From: Alphaproteobacteria bacterium
GTDB lineage: Bacteria > Pseudomonadota > Alphaproteobacteria > UBA9219
Length of the DNA: 7,528 bases
NCBI GenBank assembly: GCA_028865155.1
Contig: JAGWKW010000056.1
Coordinates: 1-7,528, forward strand
Direction: 5' to 3'
Positions 1-6,430 of this stretch are shown here, piece by piece (the first letter of the stretch is position 1; each line of letters opens with the position of its first letter). The notes under the pieces were generated by a model. It was not told the DNA's origin. It did not search any database and saw only the letters and a program-made list of their open reading frames with translations. Position numbers and translations under genes: made by a program.

Positions 1-632
1 CCGTCTTTGTCGAACGGATGCCCTGTGTGGCGCAGCACCCAGTCGTCGATGCGCGCATTGCCGGGGCCGACATCGCAGGCGAGAATATCGTCGTCGCCCT
101 TGCCATTCACCCAGGTAATATTCGACACGCCGCCGATATTGAGGATCAGCATGGGTTTCGGTTGATCGGCGAGCAGGGCGCGATGATAAAGCGGCACCAA
201 TGGCGCGCCGTTGCCGCCGGCTTCGACATCGGCGCGGCGGAAATCGTTGACGACCGAAATGCCGGTCAGTTTGGCGAGCAGGGCGCCGTCGCCGATCTGG
301 ACGGTCAGTTTTTCTTCGGGGCGGTGATAAAGCGTCTGGCCGTGAAAGCCGATAATGTCCGGGGTTATGCCTGTTTCGCGCATCAGGGCAAGGGCAAGAT
401 CGGCATGGGCTTGCGTCAGTTCGCGCTCGAACGCGGCGACGCCCGGCGCGCGCGTATCCTTTTTGCCGAGATGGGCGCGCAGGGTGGTGCGGAAATCCTC
501 GCTGTAAGGGCGGCCGAGGAAGCCGAGCGGGCGGATATGGTTGCCGCCGTCTGTTTCGATCAGCGCGGCGTCGATGCCGTCGATCGAGGTGCCGCTCATC
601 AGGCCTAACGCAATGTAAAGTTTGGGCTTCAT
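1..632 (-). CDS. anmK: Anhydro-N-acetylmuramic acid kinase AnmK, 3' end off the window
   Basis: Reading the minus strand from the ATG at 632-630 gives an uninterrupted 210-codon frame that leaves the window without a stop, so only the N-terminal part is present (family members are usually about 365-385 residues). AnmK phosphorylates and hydrolyses 1,6-anhydro-MurNAc to MurNAc-6-phosphate in cytoplasmic peptidoglycan recycling. Family motifs seen in order: GLMSGTSIDGIDAAL (residues 10-24, ATP-binding start of the ASKHA fold), GFHGQT (95-100), VVNDFRRADVEAGGNGAPLVP (127-147), LNIGGVSNIT (164-173) and CDVGPGN (186-192), whose Asp187 sits where the family's catalytic base is expected. The gene is divergent from tyrS with 62 bases between the starts. 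Upstream bases give only a weak Shine-Dalgarno match, but the start fits the family N-terminus. The kinase identity is secure; nothing can be said about the missing C-terminal half. Confidence 0.95.
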   Translation of the reverse strand, partial: MKPKLYIALGLMSGTSIDGIDAALIETDGGNHIRPLGFLGRPYSEDFRTTLRAHLGKKDTRAPGVAAFERELTQAHADLALALMRETGITPDIIGFHGQTLYHRPEEKLTVQIGDGALLAKLTGISVVNDFRRADVEAGGNGAPLVPLYHRALLADQPKPMLILNIGGVSNITWVNGKGDDDILACDVGPGNARIDDWVLRHTGHPFDKD

Positions 633-694
633 GTCCGCGAAAAGGTTGGGTAGAGTGCCCGGATAGTATCAGAATCCGTTAAAGGCCGCCAGTT

Positions 695-1936
695 ATGACG
701 ACGTTCAAATCCGACTTCCTGCGCGTGCTGCATGAGCGTGGGCATGTCCATCAATGCACTGATTTCGAAGCGCTTGACGAAAAAGCATCGAAGGGCGTGA
801 TTACGGCCTATATCGGCTATGACGCGACGGCGGAAAGCCTGCATGTCGGCAATATGGCCACGATCATGATGCTGCACCGTTTGCAGCAAACTGGGCACAA
901 GCCGATTGTCTTGATGGGCGGCGGCACGACCAAGGTCGGCGATCCGTCGGGCAAGGACGAAACGCGCCAGCTTCTGACCGACGAAAAAATCGCGGCCAAT
1001 ATCGCCGGCATCAAACAGAATTTCAGCGGCTATCTGGCTTTCGGCAACGGTAAAACCGACGCCGTCATGGTCAACAATGCCGACTGGCTGGACGGTCTCG
1101 GCTACATCCCGTTTTTGCGCGAGGTCGGGAGGCATTTCACGATCAACCGGATGCTGTCTTTCGACTCGGTCAAGTTACGGCTCGATCGCGAACAGCCTCT
1201 GACTTTCCTCGAATTCAATTACATGATCATGCAGGGCTACGATTTCGTCGAGCTCAACAAACGCATGGGCTGCACGTTGCAGATGGGCGGCTCCGACCAG
1301 TGGGGCAACATCGTCAACGGGGTCGAGCTTGGCCGCCGCATGAAGGATATCGAACTGTTCGGGCTTACGACGCCGCTGATTACGACCGCGTCGGGCGCGA
1401 AGATGGGCAAGACGGCGGCGGGCGCCGTGTGGATGTCGAAGAATAAACTGAGTCCGTACGATTACTGGCAGTTCTGGCGCAACACCGAAGATGCCGATGT
1501 CGGGCGTTTTCTGAAATTGTTCACCGATTTGCCTTTGGACGAAATCGCGAGGCTCGAAAAACTGCGCGACGCCGAAATCAACGAGGCCAAGAAAATCCTG
1601 GCCTTCGAAGCGACGAAAATGGCGCATGGCGAGGATGAGGCGCACAAGGCCGCCGATACCGCCAAGGCGACGTTTGAAGGCGGCGGCACGGGCGAAGGCT
1701 TGCCCGTCTTCGAATTTCCGCGCGGCACGGCGCCGCTCGTCATCGATGTCGTTGTCGGCTCAGGCTTGGCCGCCTCGCGCGGCGAGGCCAAGCGTTTGAT
1801 CGAGCAGGGCGGCATCCGGCTCAACGACAAGGCGGTGACGTCTGTGGCGGCCACCGTCGGCGCCGAGGATATGGATGGCGATACGGCGCGTTTGAGCGCG
1901 GGCAAGAAGCGGCATGCCGTTTTGAAGGCGCGGTAG
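695..1936 (+). CDS. tyrS: Tyrosyl-tRNA synthetase (tyrosine--tRNA ligase)
   Basis: A 413-residue class I aminoacyl-tRNA synthetase that activates tyrosine with ATP and charges tRNA-Tyr in the cytoplasm. Visible landmarks: the HIGH-type motif as HVGN (residues 50-53), [13 protein letters not shown] (75-87), the tyrosine-pocket stretch [12 protein letters not shown] (173-184), GGSDQWGN (198-205), and the KMSKS-type loop as KMGKT (236-240) followed by GAVW, the variant common in bacterial TyrRS. Residues about 347-413 form the C-terminal S4 RNA-binding domain ([18 protein letters not shown], 361-378). Length is normal for bacterial TyrRS. The ATG has an AAAGG element at 681-685, nine bases upstream. 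The next gene starts three bases after the stop, suggesting co-transcription. A decayed relative of this gene's last 62 codons lies 600 bases downstream, beyond the nucleosidase gene. Confidence 0.98.
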   Translation: MTTFKSDFLRVLHERGHVHQCTDFEALDEKASKGVITAYIGYDATAESLHVGNMATIMMLHRLQQTGHKPIVLMGGGTTKVGDPSGKDETRQLLTDEKIAANIAGIKQNFSGYLAFGNGKTDAVMVNNADWLDGLGYIPFLREVGRHFTINRMLSFDSVKLRLDREQPLTFLEFNYMIMQGYDFVELNKRMGCTLQMGGSDQWGNIVNGVELGRRMKDIELFGLTTPLITTASGAKMGKTAAGAVWMSKNKLSPYDYWQFWRNTEDADVGRFLKLFTDLPLDEIARLEKLRDAEINEAKKILAFEATKMAHGEDEAHKAADTAKATFEGGGTGEGLPVFEFPRGTAPLVIDVVVGSGLAASRGEAKRLIEQGGIRLNDKAVTSVAATVGAEDMDGDTARLSAGKKRHAVLKAR

Positions 1937-1939
1937 GGC

Positions 1940-2539
1940 ATGGAGCGGATTGCGCCCGGCTGCATGGCGGTTTTTGCGCTCGAAGCCGAGGCGCGCGGCC
2001 TGTTCGGCGGTTATGACGTGGTTTATTGCGGCGTCGGCAAGATCAACGCCGCCCACAGGCTGACGCGCGCATTGATGGAATGGCAGCAGGCGCACGGCGC
2101 GATGCCGCGTTTGGTGTTGAATCTCGGCAGCGCCGGTTCGCCGCAGTTCAAGACCGGAACGATCGTGAATTGCACCGGATTTATCCAACGTGATTTCGAT
2201 GTCAGCGCTTTTGGTTACATGCCGCATCTCAACCCATTTGACAAACTTCCCCCGGTTCTCGAAACGGGATTGCGGCTCGGCAGCCATCCCGAAGGCATTT
2301 GCGGCACTGGCGACAGTTTCGTCGCCGATGGGGCGAGGGAAAAGCCGTGGAACGTGATGGATATGGAGGCCTATGCGCTGGCCCGGGTTTGCGAGGCCGA
2401 GCAAATTCCCTTCGGATGCCTTAAATACATCACCGATGGCGCCGATGCCGATGCTGCAAGCGTATGGGAAGAGCGGCTCGAAGCGGCGGCGCATGCGCTG
2501 CGACAGGCGGCGGGGGCGCTCGATCTGGCCGCAGTTTAG
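1940..2539 (+). CDS. mtnN: MTA/SAH nucleosidase-like protein (purine phosphorylase superfamily)
   Basis: A 199-residue member of the PNP/UDP phosphorylase superfamily, closest in motif pattern to 5'-methylthioadenosine/S-adenosylhomocysteine nucleosidase, which releases adenine from SAM by-products. Seen in order: FALEAEA (12-18; Glu15 in the place of the family's first acidic active-site residue), CGVGKINAA (30-38), NLGSAGS (61-67, phosphate/ribose loop), DFDVSAFGY (85-93, diagnostic of MTAN), GTGDSF (122-127), VMDMEAYALARVC (139-151, ribose-binding Met-Glu) and ITDGAD (164-169, catalytic Asp166). All key positions are kept, so activity is likely, but exact substrate is inferred. It is about 30 residues shorter than the E. 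coli enzyme, missing a segment after AFGY. It follows tyrS by three bases. A second ATG at 1964 (Met9, MAVFALEAEA) would also give a normal family N-terminus; GAAGG at 1924-1928 slightly favours 1940. The symbol is by family. Confidence 0.88.
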   Translation: MERIAPGCMAVFALEAEARGLFGGYDVVYCGVGKINAAHRLTRALMEWQQAHGAMPRLVLNLGSAGSPQFKTGTIVNCTGFIQRDFDVSAFGYMPHLNPFDKLPPVLETGLRLGSHPEGICGTGDSFVADGAREKPWNVMDMEAYALARVCEAEQIPFGCLKYITDGADADAASVWEERLEAAAHALRQAAGALDLAAV

Positions 2540-2749
2540 CGGCTGTTAGTCGGGAGCAGGCTCAGGGCACAGCGTCGGTTTGCGCCTCGAACGGGGCGGT
2601 GTGTGCCTTATCGAATAGGACGGTATCCGCCTGAACGATAGGCCCGTGATGTCCCCGACGTCAACCGTGGGCGAGACACTGACCTGAACGACGGCGCGGC
2701 GCGCATCAGCACAGGCCAGAAACGGCACGCCGTCGTCAAGACGGTTTAA
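2540..2749 (+). pseudogene. Decayed C-terminal (S4 domain) fragment of a second tyrS
   Basis: This stretch, starting immediately after the nucleosidase stop codon, is a broken relative of the last 62 codons of tyrS (about 1748-1936). Three reading frames are needed. At 2540-2560 one frame reads LLVGSRL, against VVVGSGL in TyrRS. At 2607-2639 another frame reads LIE-stop-DGIRLND, against [11 protein letters not shown], with the Gln CAG replaced by TAG (2616-2618); it continues with matching V, S and TVG to about 2675. At 2681-2749 the first frame resumes as DLNDGAARISTGQKRHAVV then KTV and a TAA at 2747-2749, against [19 protein letters not shown]. Differences in the conserved parts fall largely at third codon positions (GAG/GAA, GGC/GGT, CGG/CGC, GAC/GAT, CAT/CAC), which suggests divergence as a functional protein before decay. 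No start codon or catalytic domain is present. An S4 domain from another protein family is the alternative, but the match runs to the very C-terminus of TyrRS. Confidence 0.85.
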
Positions 2750-3554
2750 TCGAACCTAGATCCCGTTTTGCTGCGGGGCGACGTTTCGGCATTATCGGCC
2801 AGTTCTCCAGCGGCAGCGCCGGGTTGCCTGCATCCAACGGGAATGGATTATAGTCGTACGGCTGAGGCACGGGAAGGCCGAGCGCGCATTTGGCGGCGAT
2901 GACTTTGCCGTTGCCGGCCAGCGTATAGGCCACCATTCCGTATTCCTTATTTCGTTCAAACCATTCGTTAAATCTTTGCTCTTCCGCAGTCTCGGGTTTC
3001 CGCACAGGCACGAACCCGATTGCGACAATCATCATGTCGGGGCGCTGGTCGGCAGGCAGGGGCCGTTGCGGCGCATTGATGACCGATGCAAGCTTCCCAG
3101 AAAGCTGGTCGGCTTCGGCGCGATCCGAAGGCGGGGCTGCACCGTCAACCATCGGCCAGAAGGCCAGCATTTCCTTGCATGCCTGCTCGATACCATCGTT
3201 CGTGGCGGGATATTGCTCGACCCCGATCCAATTTTCGTAGGTCGTGCCGTCGCTTTCGATCAGGAAAACGCTTGTGCCGTTCTTGTCCGCTTTATCTCCA
3301 TTGACGAATTCTCCGGCTCGGTGGTTGACGACGTCGATGCGAATCTTTTCGGCGCCGCCTTGCGGGAGATTGCTTTGGATCGTCCAGCCGTTCTCGGCCT
3401 GAACGAGCGAAAACTCATACGGCCTGCATTCGGAATTTTGGCCGGAAGCGGGGCCGTATTTCCACAGCTTGTCTTCCGTCATTTCATTAAGGCGTTCATG
3501 AATAGCGCGCGCCGCTTGCTCTGCCGACAATGTTCCTTCTTTTCCCGCAACCAT
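2736..3554 (-). CDS. Uncharacterised protein, paralogue of the gene at 3688-4188, with extra C-terminal region
   Basis: I do not recognise this family. The likely start is the ATG at 3554, giving 272 residues: it has a strong GAGGGA ribosome site and makes its N-terminus colinear with the neighbouring paralogue. An upstream in-frame ATG at 3581 would add nine residues but lacks a good ribosome site. Counting from 3554, residues 1-110 contain an N-terminal helix with HERLNEMTE, then YEF (46-48), NGW (55-57), SNLP (61-64) and RIDVV (72-76), all shared with the paralogue. Residues 111-272 are unique: a mixed segment with DMMIVAIGFVPVRKP, a helix EEQRFNEWFERNKEYG, then a proline-rich tail ending in basic residues. 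There is no signal peptide or membrane segment, so it is presumably cytoplasmic. The TGA and last codons lie inside the tyrS relic on the opposite strand. It is the third of three minus-strand genes. Confidence 0.8.
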   Translation of the reverse strand: MVAGKEGTLSAEQAARAIHERLNEMTEDKLWKYGPASGQNSECRPYEFSLVQAENGWTIQSNLPQGGAEKIRIDVVNHRAGEFVNGDKADKNGTSVFLIESDGTTYENWIGVEQYPATNDGIEQACKEMLAFWPMVDGAAPPSDRAEADQLSGKLASVINAPQRPLPADQRPDMMIVAIGFVPVRKPETAEEQRFNEWFERNKEYGMVAYTLAGNGKVIAAKCALGLPVPQPYDYNPFPLDAGNPALPLENWPIMPKRRPAAKRDLGSIKPS

Positions 3555-3558
3555 GACT

Positions 3559-3564
3559 TCCCTC
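3559..3564 (-). promoter_or_regulatory. Ribosome binding site selecting the 3554 start
   Basis: Read on the minus strand this is GAGGGA, four bases before the ATG at 3554 (its GAGG core is six bases away). The alternative ATG at 3581 is preceded by AT-rich sequence without a purine-rich ribosome site. This decides the start of the minus-strand gene ending at 2736. Confidence 0.6.
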
Positions 3565-3588
3565 GTCGTTTGTTTATTCATCTATTTT

Positions 3589-3602
3589 GGTAATAAATTA
3601 CC
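3589..3602. repeat. Perfect AT-rich inverted repeat upstream of the 2736-3554 gene
   Basis: GGTAATAAATTACC is a perfect 6+6 inverted repeat with a two-base centre. It lies about 35 bases upstream of the preferred start (3554) of the minus-strand gene, in the AT-rich 133-base gap before it. The stem is too short and too AT-rich to be a terminator, and no U-run follows. Its position would fit an operator for a dimeric regulator, but that role is only inferred. Confidence 0.4.
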
Positions 3603-3687
3603 CGTATTTGATAACACAAAATCTGCGCGTGCGGCAAGGTTCTATTTATTTTCATCCAGAATTTTATGGTTAAGCAGAGGCGAGGGT

Positions 3688-4188
3688 CTAGCCGAAAACA
3701 AGGGCCATGATTTTACGGGGCCAGCCGGTGGTTCTTGCCTGAGGCTCGTAGGCCGCAGGTTTACGAACCGAAAGATGGCCGCCGATAACGTCGCCGCACG
3801 CGCATTCGAGGCTTTCGCGCGTTCGGGAGCTGCATTCGCCGGTCAGGTATTTTTCATAATCCTGCATTTTGGCTTCCGCAGGGAAGGAAATTTTATAGTT
3901 CGCCGCGCCGTCGTCCATCGAAAGAGTCACGGTCGTTGCGCCGTTGAAGGAACCGGAATAAACGACATCGATAGAGCGGCATTCTTCTGCCTTGGCGTCC
4001 GTGCGGGGCAGGTTGCTTTCGATACGCCAGCCGTTGGCTGTTTTTCCGAGCTTGAATTCGTATTCGGTCGGGACATATTTGCCGCCGGAAGCGGTTTGTA
4101 TCCAGTTCTGCCCGCCGGTCTTTTCCAAAAGACGGTCATATACTTTGCGTGCGACGATTTCGTCGATTTTCATTTTCTGGGCAGCCAT
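3688..4188 (-). CDS. Uncharacterised protein with YEF/NGW/SNLP/IDVV signature, paralogue of its downstream neighbour
   Basis: A 166-residue protein of a family I cannot name. It starts at the ATG at 4188 with AGGAG at 4200-4204 (11-base spacing). Features in order: an N-terminal charged helix (IDEIVARKVYDRLLEKTG, 8-25), YEF (43-45), NGWRIESNLP (52-61), RSIDVV (71-76), a beta-rich stretch to about residue 103, then a C-terminal part with Cys119, Cys129 and Cys131 (GECS, ECACG) that could bind metal or form disulfides, and a basic/aromatic tail. No signal peptide or membrane helix is evident. The first 100 residues align with residues 1-110 of the gene downstream at 2736-3554 with near-identical motif spacing, so the two arose by duplication. 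This conserved pattern on the minus strand is the main reason to reject the long plus-strand open frame across the same bases. It is the second gene of a three-gene minus-strand group. Function unknown. Confidence 0.8.
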   Translation of the reverse strand: MAAQKMKIDEIVARKVYDRLLEKTGGQNWIQTASGGKYVPTEYEFKLGKTANGWRIESNLPRTDAKAEECRSIDVVYSGSFNGATTVTLSMDDGAANYKISFPAEAKMQDYEKYLTGECSSRTRESLECACGDVIGGHLSVRKPAAYEPQARTTGWPRKIMALVFG

Positions 4189-4337
4189 ATTATTATTCGC
4201 TCCTGTAAAAGCGCATCGGGGCTGTATGCCGCATGCCTGCGGGGGTGTGTATAGGCTGGAAGAGGGCGGCGCGAAACGGGAAATTTATTTTCACGCCCGA
4301 GGCCCTGGCCCCACCCCTTATTGTCGCATAAGATATA
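4189..4337. other. Intergenic gap between two minus-strand hypothetical genes
   Basis: This 149-base gap holds the ribosome site of the 3688-4188 gene at its left end. I see GGCCAGGGCC-type local symmetry near 4300-4312, but no U-run to make a terminator and no convincing -35/-10 pair. No RNA gene was recognised. Confidence 0.4.
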
Positions 4338-4751
4338 TTATGTTAAATTATAGGGGGTGGTGGAGAAAACCTGTGCCTTTTGCTGCCTTTGTGACCGAAT
4401 TCGTAAGGAAGGAAGATTGTTTTTGCCGCTTTCTTCGCGGATGGCGCGCTCGTATTGAAGGCGCCGAAGCCTTGCTTGTTCGCGCTCGGAAAGAGCTTCT
4501 ATCGTTCGGTCGCCAAGAATTTCGGCACAAGTTTCGTCGATTTGGTCGATGCGCGTCTGATCTTTTCTGGGGCCGAGATCGAAGTCTCGAATGAGATCGC
4601 GCAAGTGATTGGTTTCCTTGTACCCTAAACCCAAAAGCTCTTCCGCGTGCCTCAGACAAAGCGTTTCATATGCCATTATGGCATCCGGCAATGCGGCTTC
4701 ATGGGCTTTGCGGCGCCGCGCACCGGATATTGATAATGAAAAAGCTCTCAT
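4338..4751 (-). CDS. Small charged helical hypothetical protein
   Basis: A 137-residue frame not assigned to any family. Support for coding: an AGGAG ribosome site at 4763-4767 (11 bases from the ATG, the same spacing as the next gene downstream), the same strand as its neighbours, and a sensible protein composition. Residues 1-25 are basic (ARRRK at 11-15). Residues 26-110 look almost wholly alpha-helical and highly charged (AYETLCLRHAEELLGLGYKE; IDQIDETCAEILGD; IEALSEREQARLRRLQYERA), which could form a coiled coil. The tail from 111 is polar, Gln/Arg-rich and low in structure. There are no membrane segments and no signal peptide. An internal ATG at Met26 is a possible shorter start but has only a weak ribosome site. 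GC is visibly lower than in the flanking housekeeping genes (about 48% in row 4381-4440). It lies downstream of the tatD/hydrolase pair on the same strand with a 115-base gap. Function unknown. Confidence 0.62.
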   Translation of the reverse strand: MRAFSLSISGARRRKAHEAALPDAIMAYETLCLRHAEELLGLGYKETNHLRDLIRDFDLGPRKDQTRIDQIDETCAEILGDRTIEALSEREQARLRRLQYERAIREESGKNNLPSLRIRSQRQQKAQVFSTTPYNLT

Positions 4752-4866
4752 AGCGATTATCTCTCCTGATCCTGAAAAATACGATGCCGTTCAATGGAAT
4801 TGGCGCAATGTATGGGCATGGCAGCCATTAAGGCCAGTTCTTTTTTATTTTCGGGCTTAACACGGA

Positions 4867-5619
4867 TCAGCAGTCGATAATCAGCCCGTCATGGGCCGGC
4901 CGGACCCCGGATGGCAGTTTGGCGGCTAGCGCGTCGTAATCGAGCGTATGGTTCATATGGGTCAGATAGGCTTGGTCGGGTTTAACGCGCTCGATCCATT
5001 GCAGCGTCTGTTCCAGATGCGAATGCGTCGGATGCGGTTTTTCGCGCACGCAATCGACGACCCAGATTTTGATGCCGCGCAGCGCGTCGAATGCGGCCTC
5101 GTCGAGCGCGTGCAGATCGGTCGAATAAGCGAAATCGCCAAGCCGGAAGCCCAGCGTTTGGATGTCGCCGTGATCCTGCGTGAATGGCTTAATTTGAATG
5201 CCGCCGACTGCGAACGGGTCCGTGATTTCGTGCCCGGCGACGGACGGTTTGTATAAATCTTCTCCTTTAAAAATATAAGGAAAATGCCCCTGTAGCCGCA
5301 CAAGCGTGTCGGGCGCGGCGTAAATATCGACCAGTTTGCCGCTGAGCCGCTTGAAACTGCGCAATTCGTCGATGCCGTGGCAATGGTCGGCATGGGCGTG
5401 GGTGTAAAGCACCGCGTCGATTTTCTTGATGTTGTTGTCGAGCGCCTGCTGCCGCAAATCGGGCGATGTGTCGATCAGGATCGCCGTATCGCCCTGTTCG
5501 ACATAGACGGAAACGCGCGTGCGGCGGTTGCGCGGGTTGGACGGGTCGCAATCGCCCCATCCATGCTGGATGGCCGGAACGCCCGGCGACGAACCGCAAC
5601 CGAGAACGGTAACTTTCAT
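4867..5619 (-). CDS. Metallo-beta-lactamase-fold hydrolase, PhnP-like
   Basis: A 250-residue MBL-fold metal-dependent hydrolase, probably a phosphodiesterase related to PhnP and RNase Z-type enzymes. Metal ligands visible: THAHADH (73-79; His74, His76, Asp78, His79), His150 in QDHGD, Asp168 in YSTDLH, and HSHLEQ (199-204) plus THMNHTLDY (220-228) with HDG (243-245) near the end. The N-terminus VLGCGSSPGVP (5-15) is typical of the PhnP-like group. The extra Cys cluster that binds a structural zinc in E. coli PhnP is reduced here to GDCDPSNPRNRR (22-33), so it is probably not a true C-P lyase component; no phn genes are nearby. The ATG overlaps the tatD stop as ATGA, implying translational coupling, and the pairing of tatD with this hydrolase is common in alphaproteobacteria. 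Substrate unknown. Confidence 0.93.
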   Translation of the reverse strand: MKVTVLGCGSSPGVPAIQHGWGDCDPSNPRNRRTRVSVYVEQGDTAILIDTSPDLRQQALDNNIKKIDAVLYTHAHADHCHGIDELRSFKRLSGKLVDIYAAPDTLVRLQGHFPYIFKGEDLYKPSVAGHEITDPFAVGGIQIKPFTQDHGDIQTLGFRLGDFAYSTDLHALDEAAFDALRGIKIWVVDCVREKPHPTHSHLEQTLQWIERVKPDQAYLTHMNHTLDYDALAAKLPSGVRPAHDGLIIDC

Positions 5620-6395
5620 GGCTGCGTGACCTTGGCGAACAGCCGGAAGAAGTTTTCGGTCGTGATGTGCGCGATGTCTTCATGCGTCACGCCTTTGATT
5701 TCGGCCAGAACCTCGGCCGTGCGCACGACATAGGCCGGTTCGCAGATTTTGCCGCGATAAGGTTCGGGCGCGAGGAACGGCGCGTCGGTTTCGACCAGAA
5801 GCCGGTCGAGCGGCACGTCGCGCGCGATGTCGCGGAGTTCCTGCGATTTTTTGAAAGTCAGAATGCCGGATAGCGAGACATAAAAGCCGAGTTTTAACGC
5901 CTCCTCGGCCAAAATGCGGCGGCTGCTGAAGCAATGCAGAACTCCTGTCGCGCCGCTTTCTTCCTGCAACAAACGGATTGTGTCCTCTTCGGCTTCGCGG
6001 CTATGGATGATGAGCGGCAGCCCGGTTTCGCGCGCGGCGCGGATATGGCGGCGGAAGCTGTCCTGCTGGACGTCGCGCGGCGCGCTGTCGTAGAAATAGT
6101 CGAGGCCGGTTTCGCCGATACCGACCACCTTGGGATGCGCGGCAAGCCCGGCGATGGTTTCGGCCGAAAGATTTTCGCCTTCCTCCGCGACATGGTGCGG
6201 ATGGACGCCGACGCTGCAAAACACGTCCTCGGTTTGTTCCGCCGTTTTCAACACCTGGTCGAAATCCTTGCGCGTCGTCGCGATATTGACCATGCGGACG
6301 ACCCCGGCGTTACGGGCGCGCGCTAAAACGCCTTCGCGGTCCTTGGCGAGCGCGGGATAATCGAGATGGCAATGGCTATCGACAAATTGGGGCAT
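5616..6395 (-). CDS. tatD: TatD family metal-dependent DNase/hydrolase (YcfH type)
   Basis: A full-length 259-residue TIM-barrel hydrolase of the TatD family; characterised members are metal-dependent 3'-5' exonucleases linked to DNA repair or turnover and D-aminoacyl-tRNA deacylation. Motifs: DSHCHLD (6-12, His8 and His10 metal ligands), GVHPHH (63-68), GETGLDYF (94-101, Glu95 bridging ligand), LIIHSREA (128-135, His131), VLHCFSS (152-158, His154), and [10 protein letters not shown] followed by PYRGK (201-216, Asp204). All catalytic positions are intact. GGGAGGA on the minus strand lies about 12 bases upstream of the ATG. It is divergent from trmFO with 47 bases between the starts and heads a two-gene operon with the MBL-fold hydrolase (ATGA overlap). 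In many alphaproteobacteria this pair follows metG; here it does not. Confidence 0.96.
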   Translation of the reverse strand: MPQFVDSHCHLDYPALAKDREGVLARARNAGVVRMVNIATTRKDFDQVLKTAEQTEDVFCSVGVHPHHVAEEGENLSAETIAGLAAHPKVVGIGETGLDYFYDSAPRDVQQDSFRRHIRAARETGLPLIIHSREAEEDTIRLLQEESGATGVLHCFSSRRILAEEALKLGFYVSLSGILTFKKSQELRDIARDVPLDRLLVETDAPFLAPEPYRGKICEPAYVVRTAEVLAEIKGVTHEDIAHITTENFFRLFAKVTQP

Positions 6396-6430
6396 GTTTC
6401 TGCTATATCCTCCCGGACACTGTTAGAAAA

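Noticed and set aside
18..608. 196-codon plus-strand open frame at the left end
   Set aside because: The minus strand encodes AnmK with its diagnostic motifs over the same bases.
633..694. Divergent promoters between anmK and tyrS, including GATAGTATC symmetry
   Set aside because: No convincing -35/-10 pair on either strand; the symmetry is only four bases per arm.
1760..2494. Long minus-strand open frame over tyrS and the nucleosidase
   Set aside because: It lies opposite two clearly recognised genes; such long antisense frames are expected in high-GC coding DNA.
2546..2728. 60-codon minus-strand open frame in the spacer after the nucleosidase
   Set aside because: It resembles the antisense translation of the tyrS end only because the spacer is a tyrS relic; it is not a gene.
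2730..2747. Possible terminator CCGTC-GTCAA-GACGG-TTT for the plus-strand operon
   Set aside because: Only five base pairs and three T's, and the bases are part of the relic's coding remains; too weak to call.
3608..3637. Minus-strand TTGCCG-18-TATCAA promoter for the longer paralogue
   Set aside because: Only four of six matches in each box with an 18-base spacer; expected by chance in AT-rich sequence, though the position would fit.
3553..4254. 233-codon plus-strand open frame across the 3688-4188 gene
   Set aside because: It is antisense to a minus-strand protein whose motifs are conserved in a paralogue; the plus-strand translation shows no recognisable domain and runs through the gap.
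4780..4855. T-rich run on the plus strand near 4840-4855 as a terminator
   Set aside because: There is no plus-strand gene upstream to terminate, and the minus-strand reading has no hairpin followed by a U-run.
6379..6409. Plus-strand TCGACA-19-TATATC promoter for trmFO
   Set aside because: The -35 box is good but the spacer is long and the -10 box weak; plausible position, not enough evidence.
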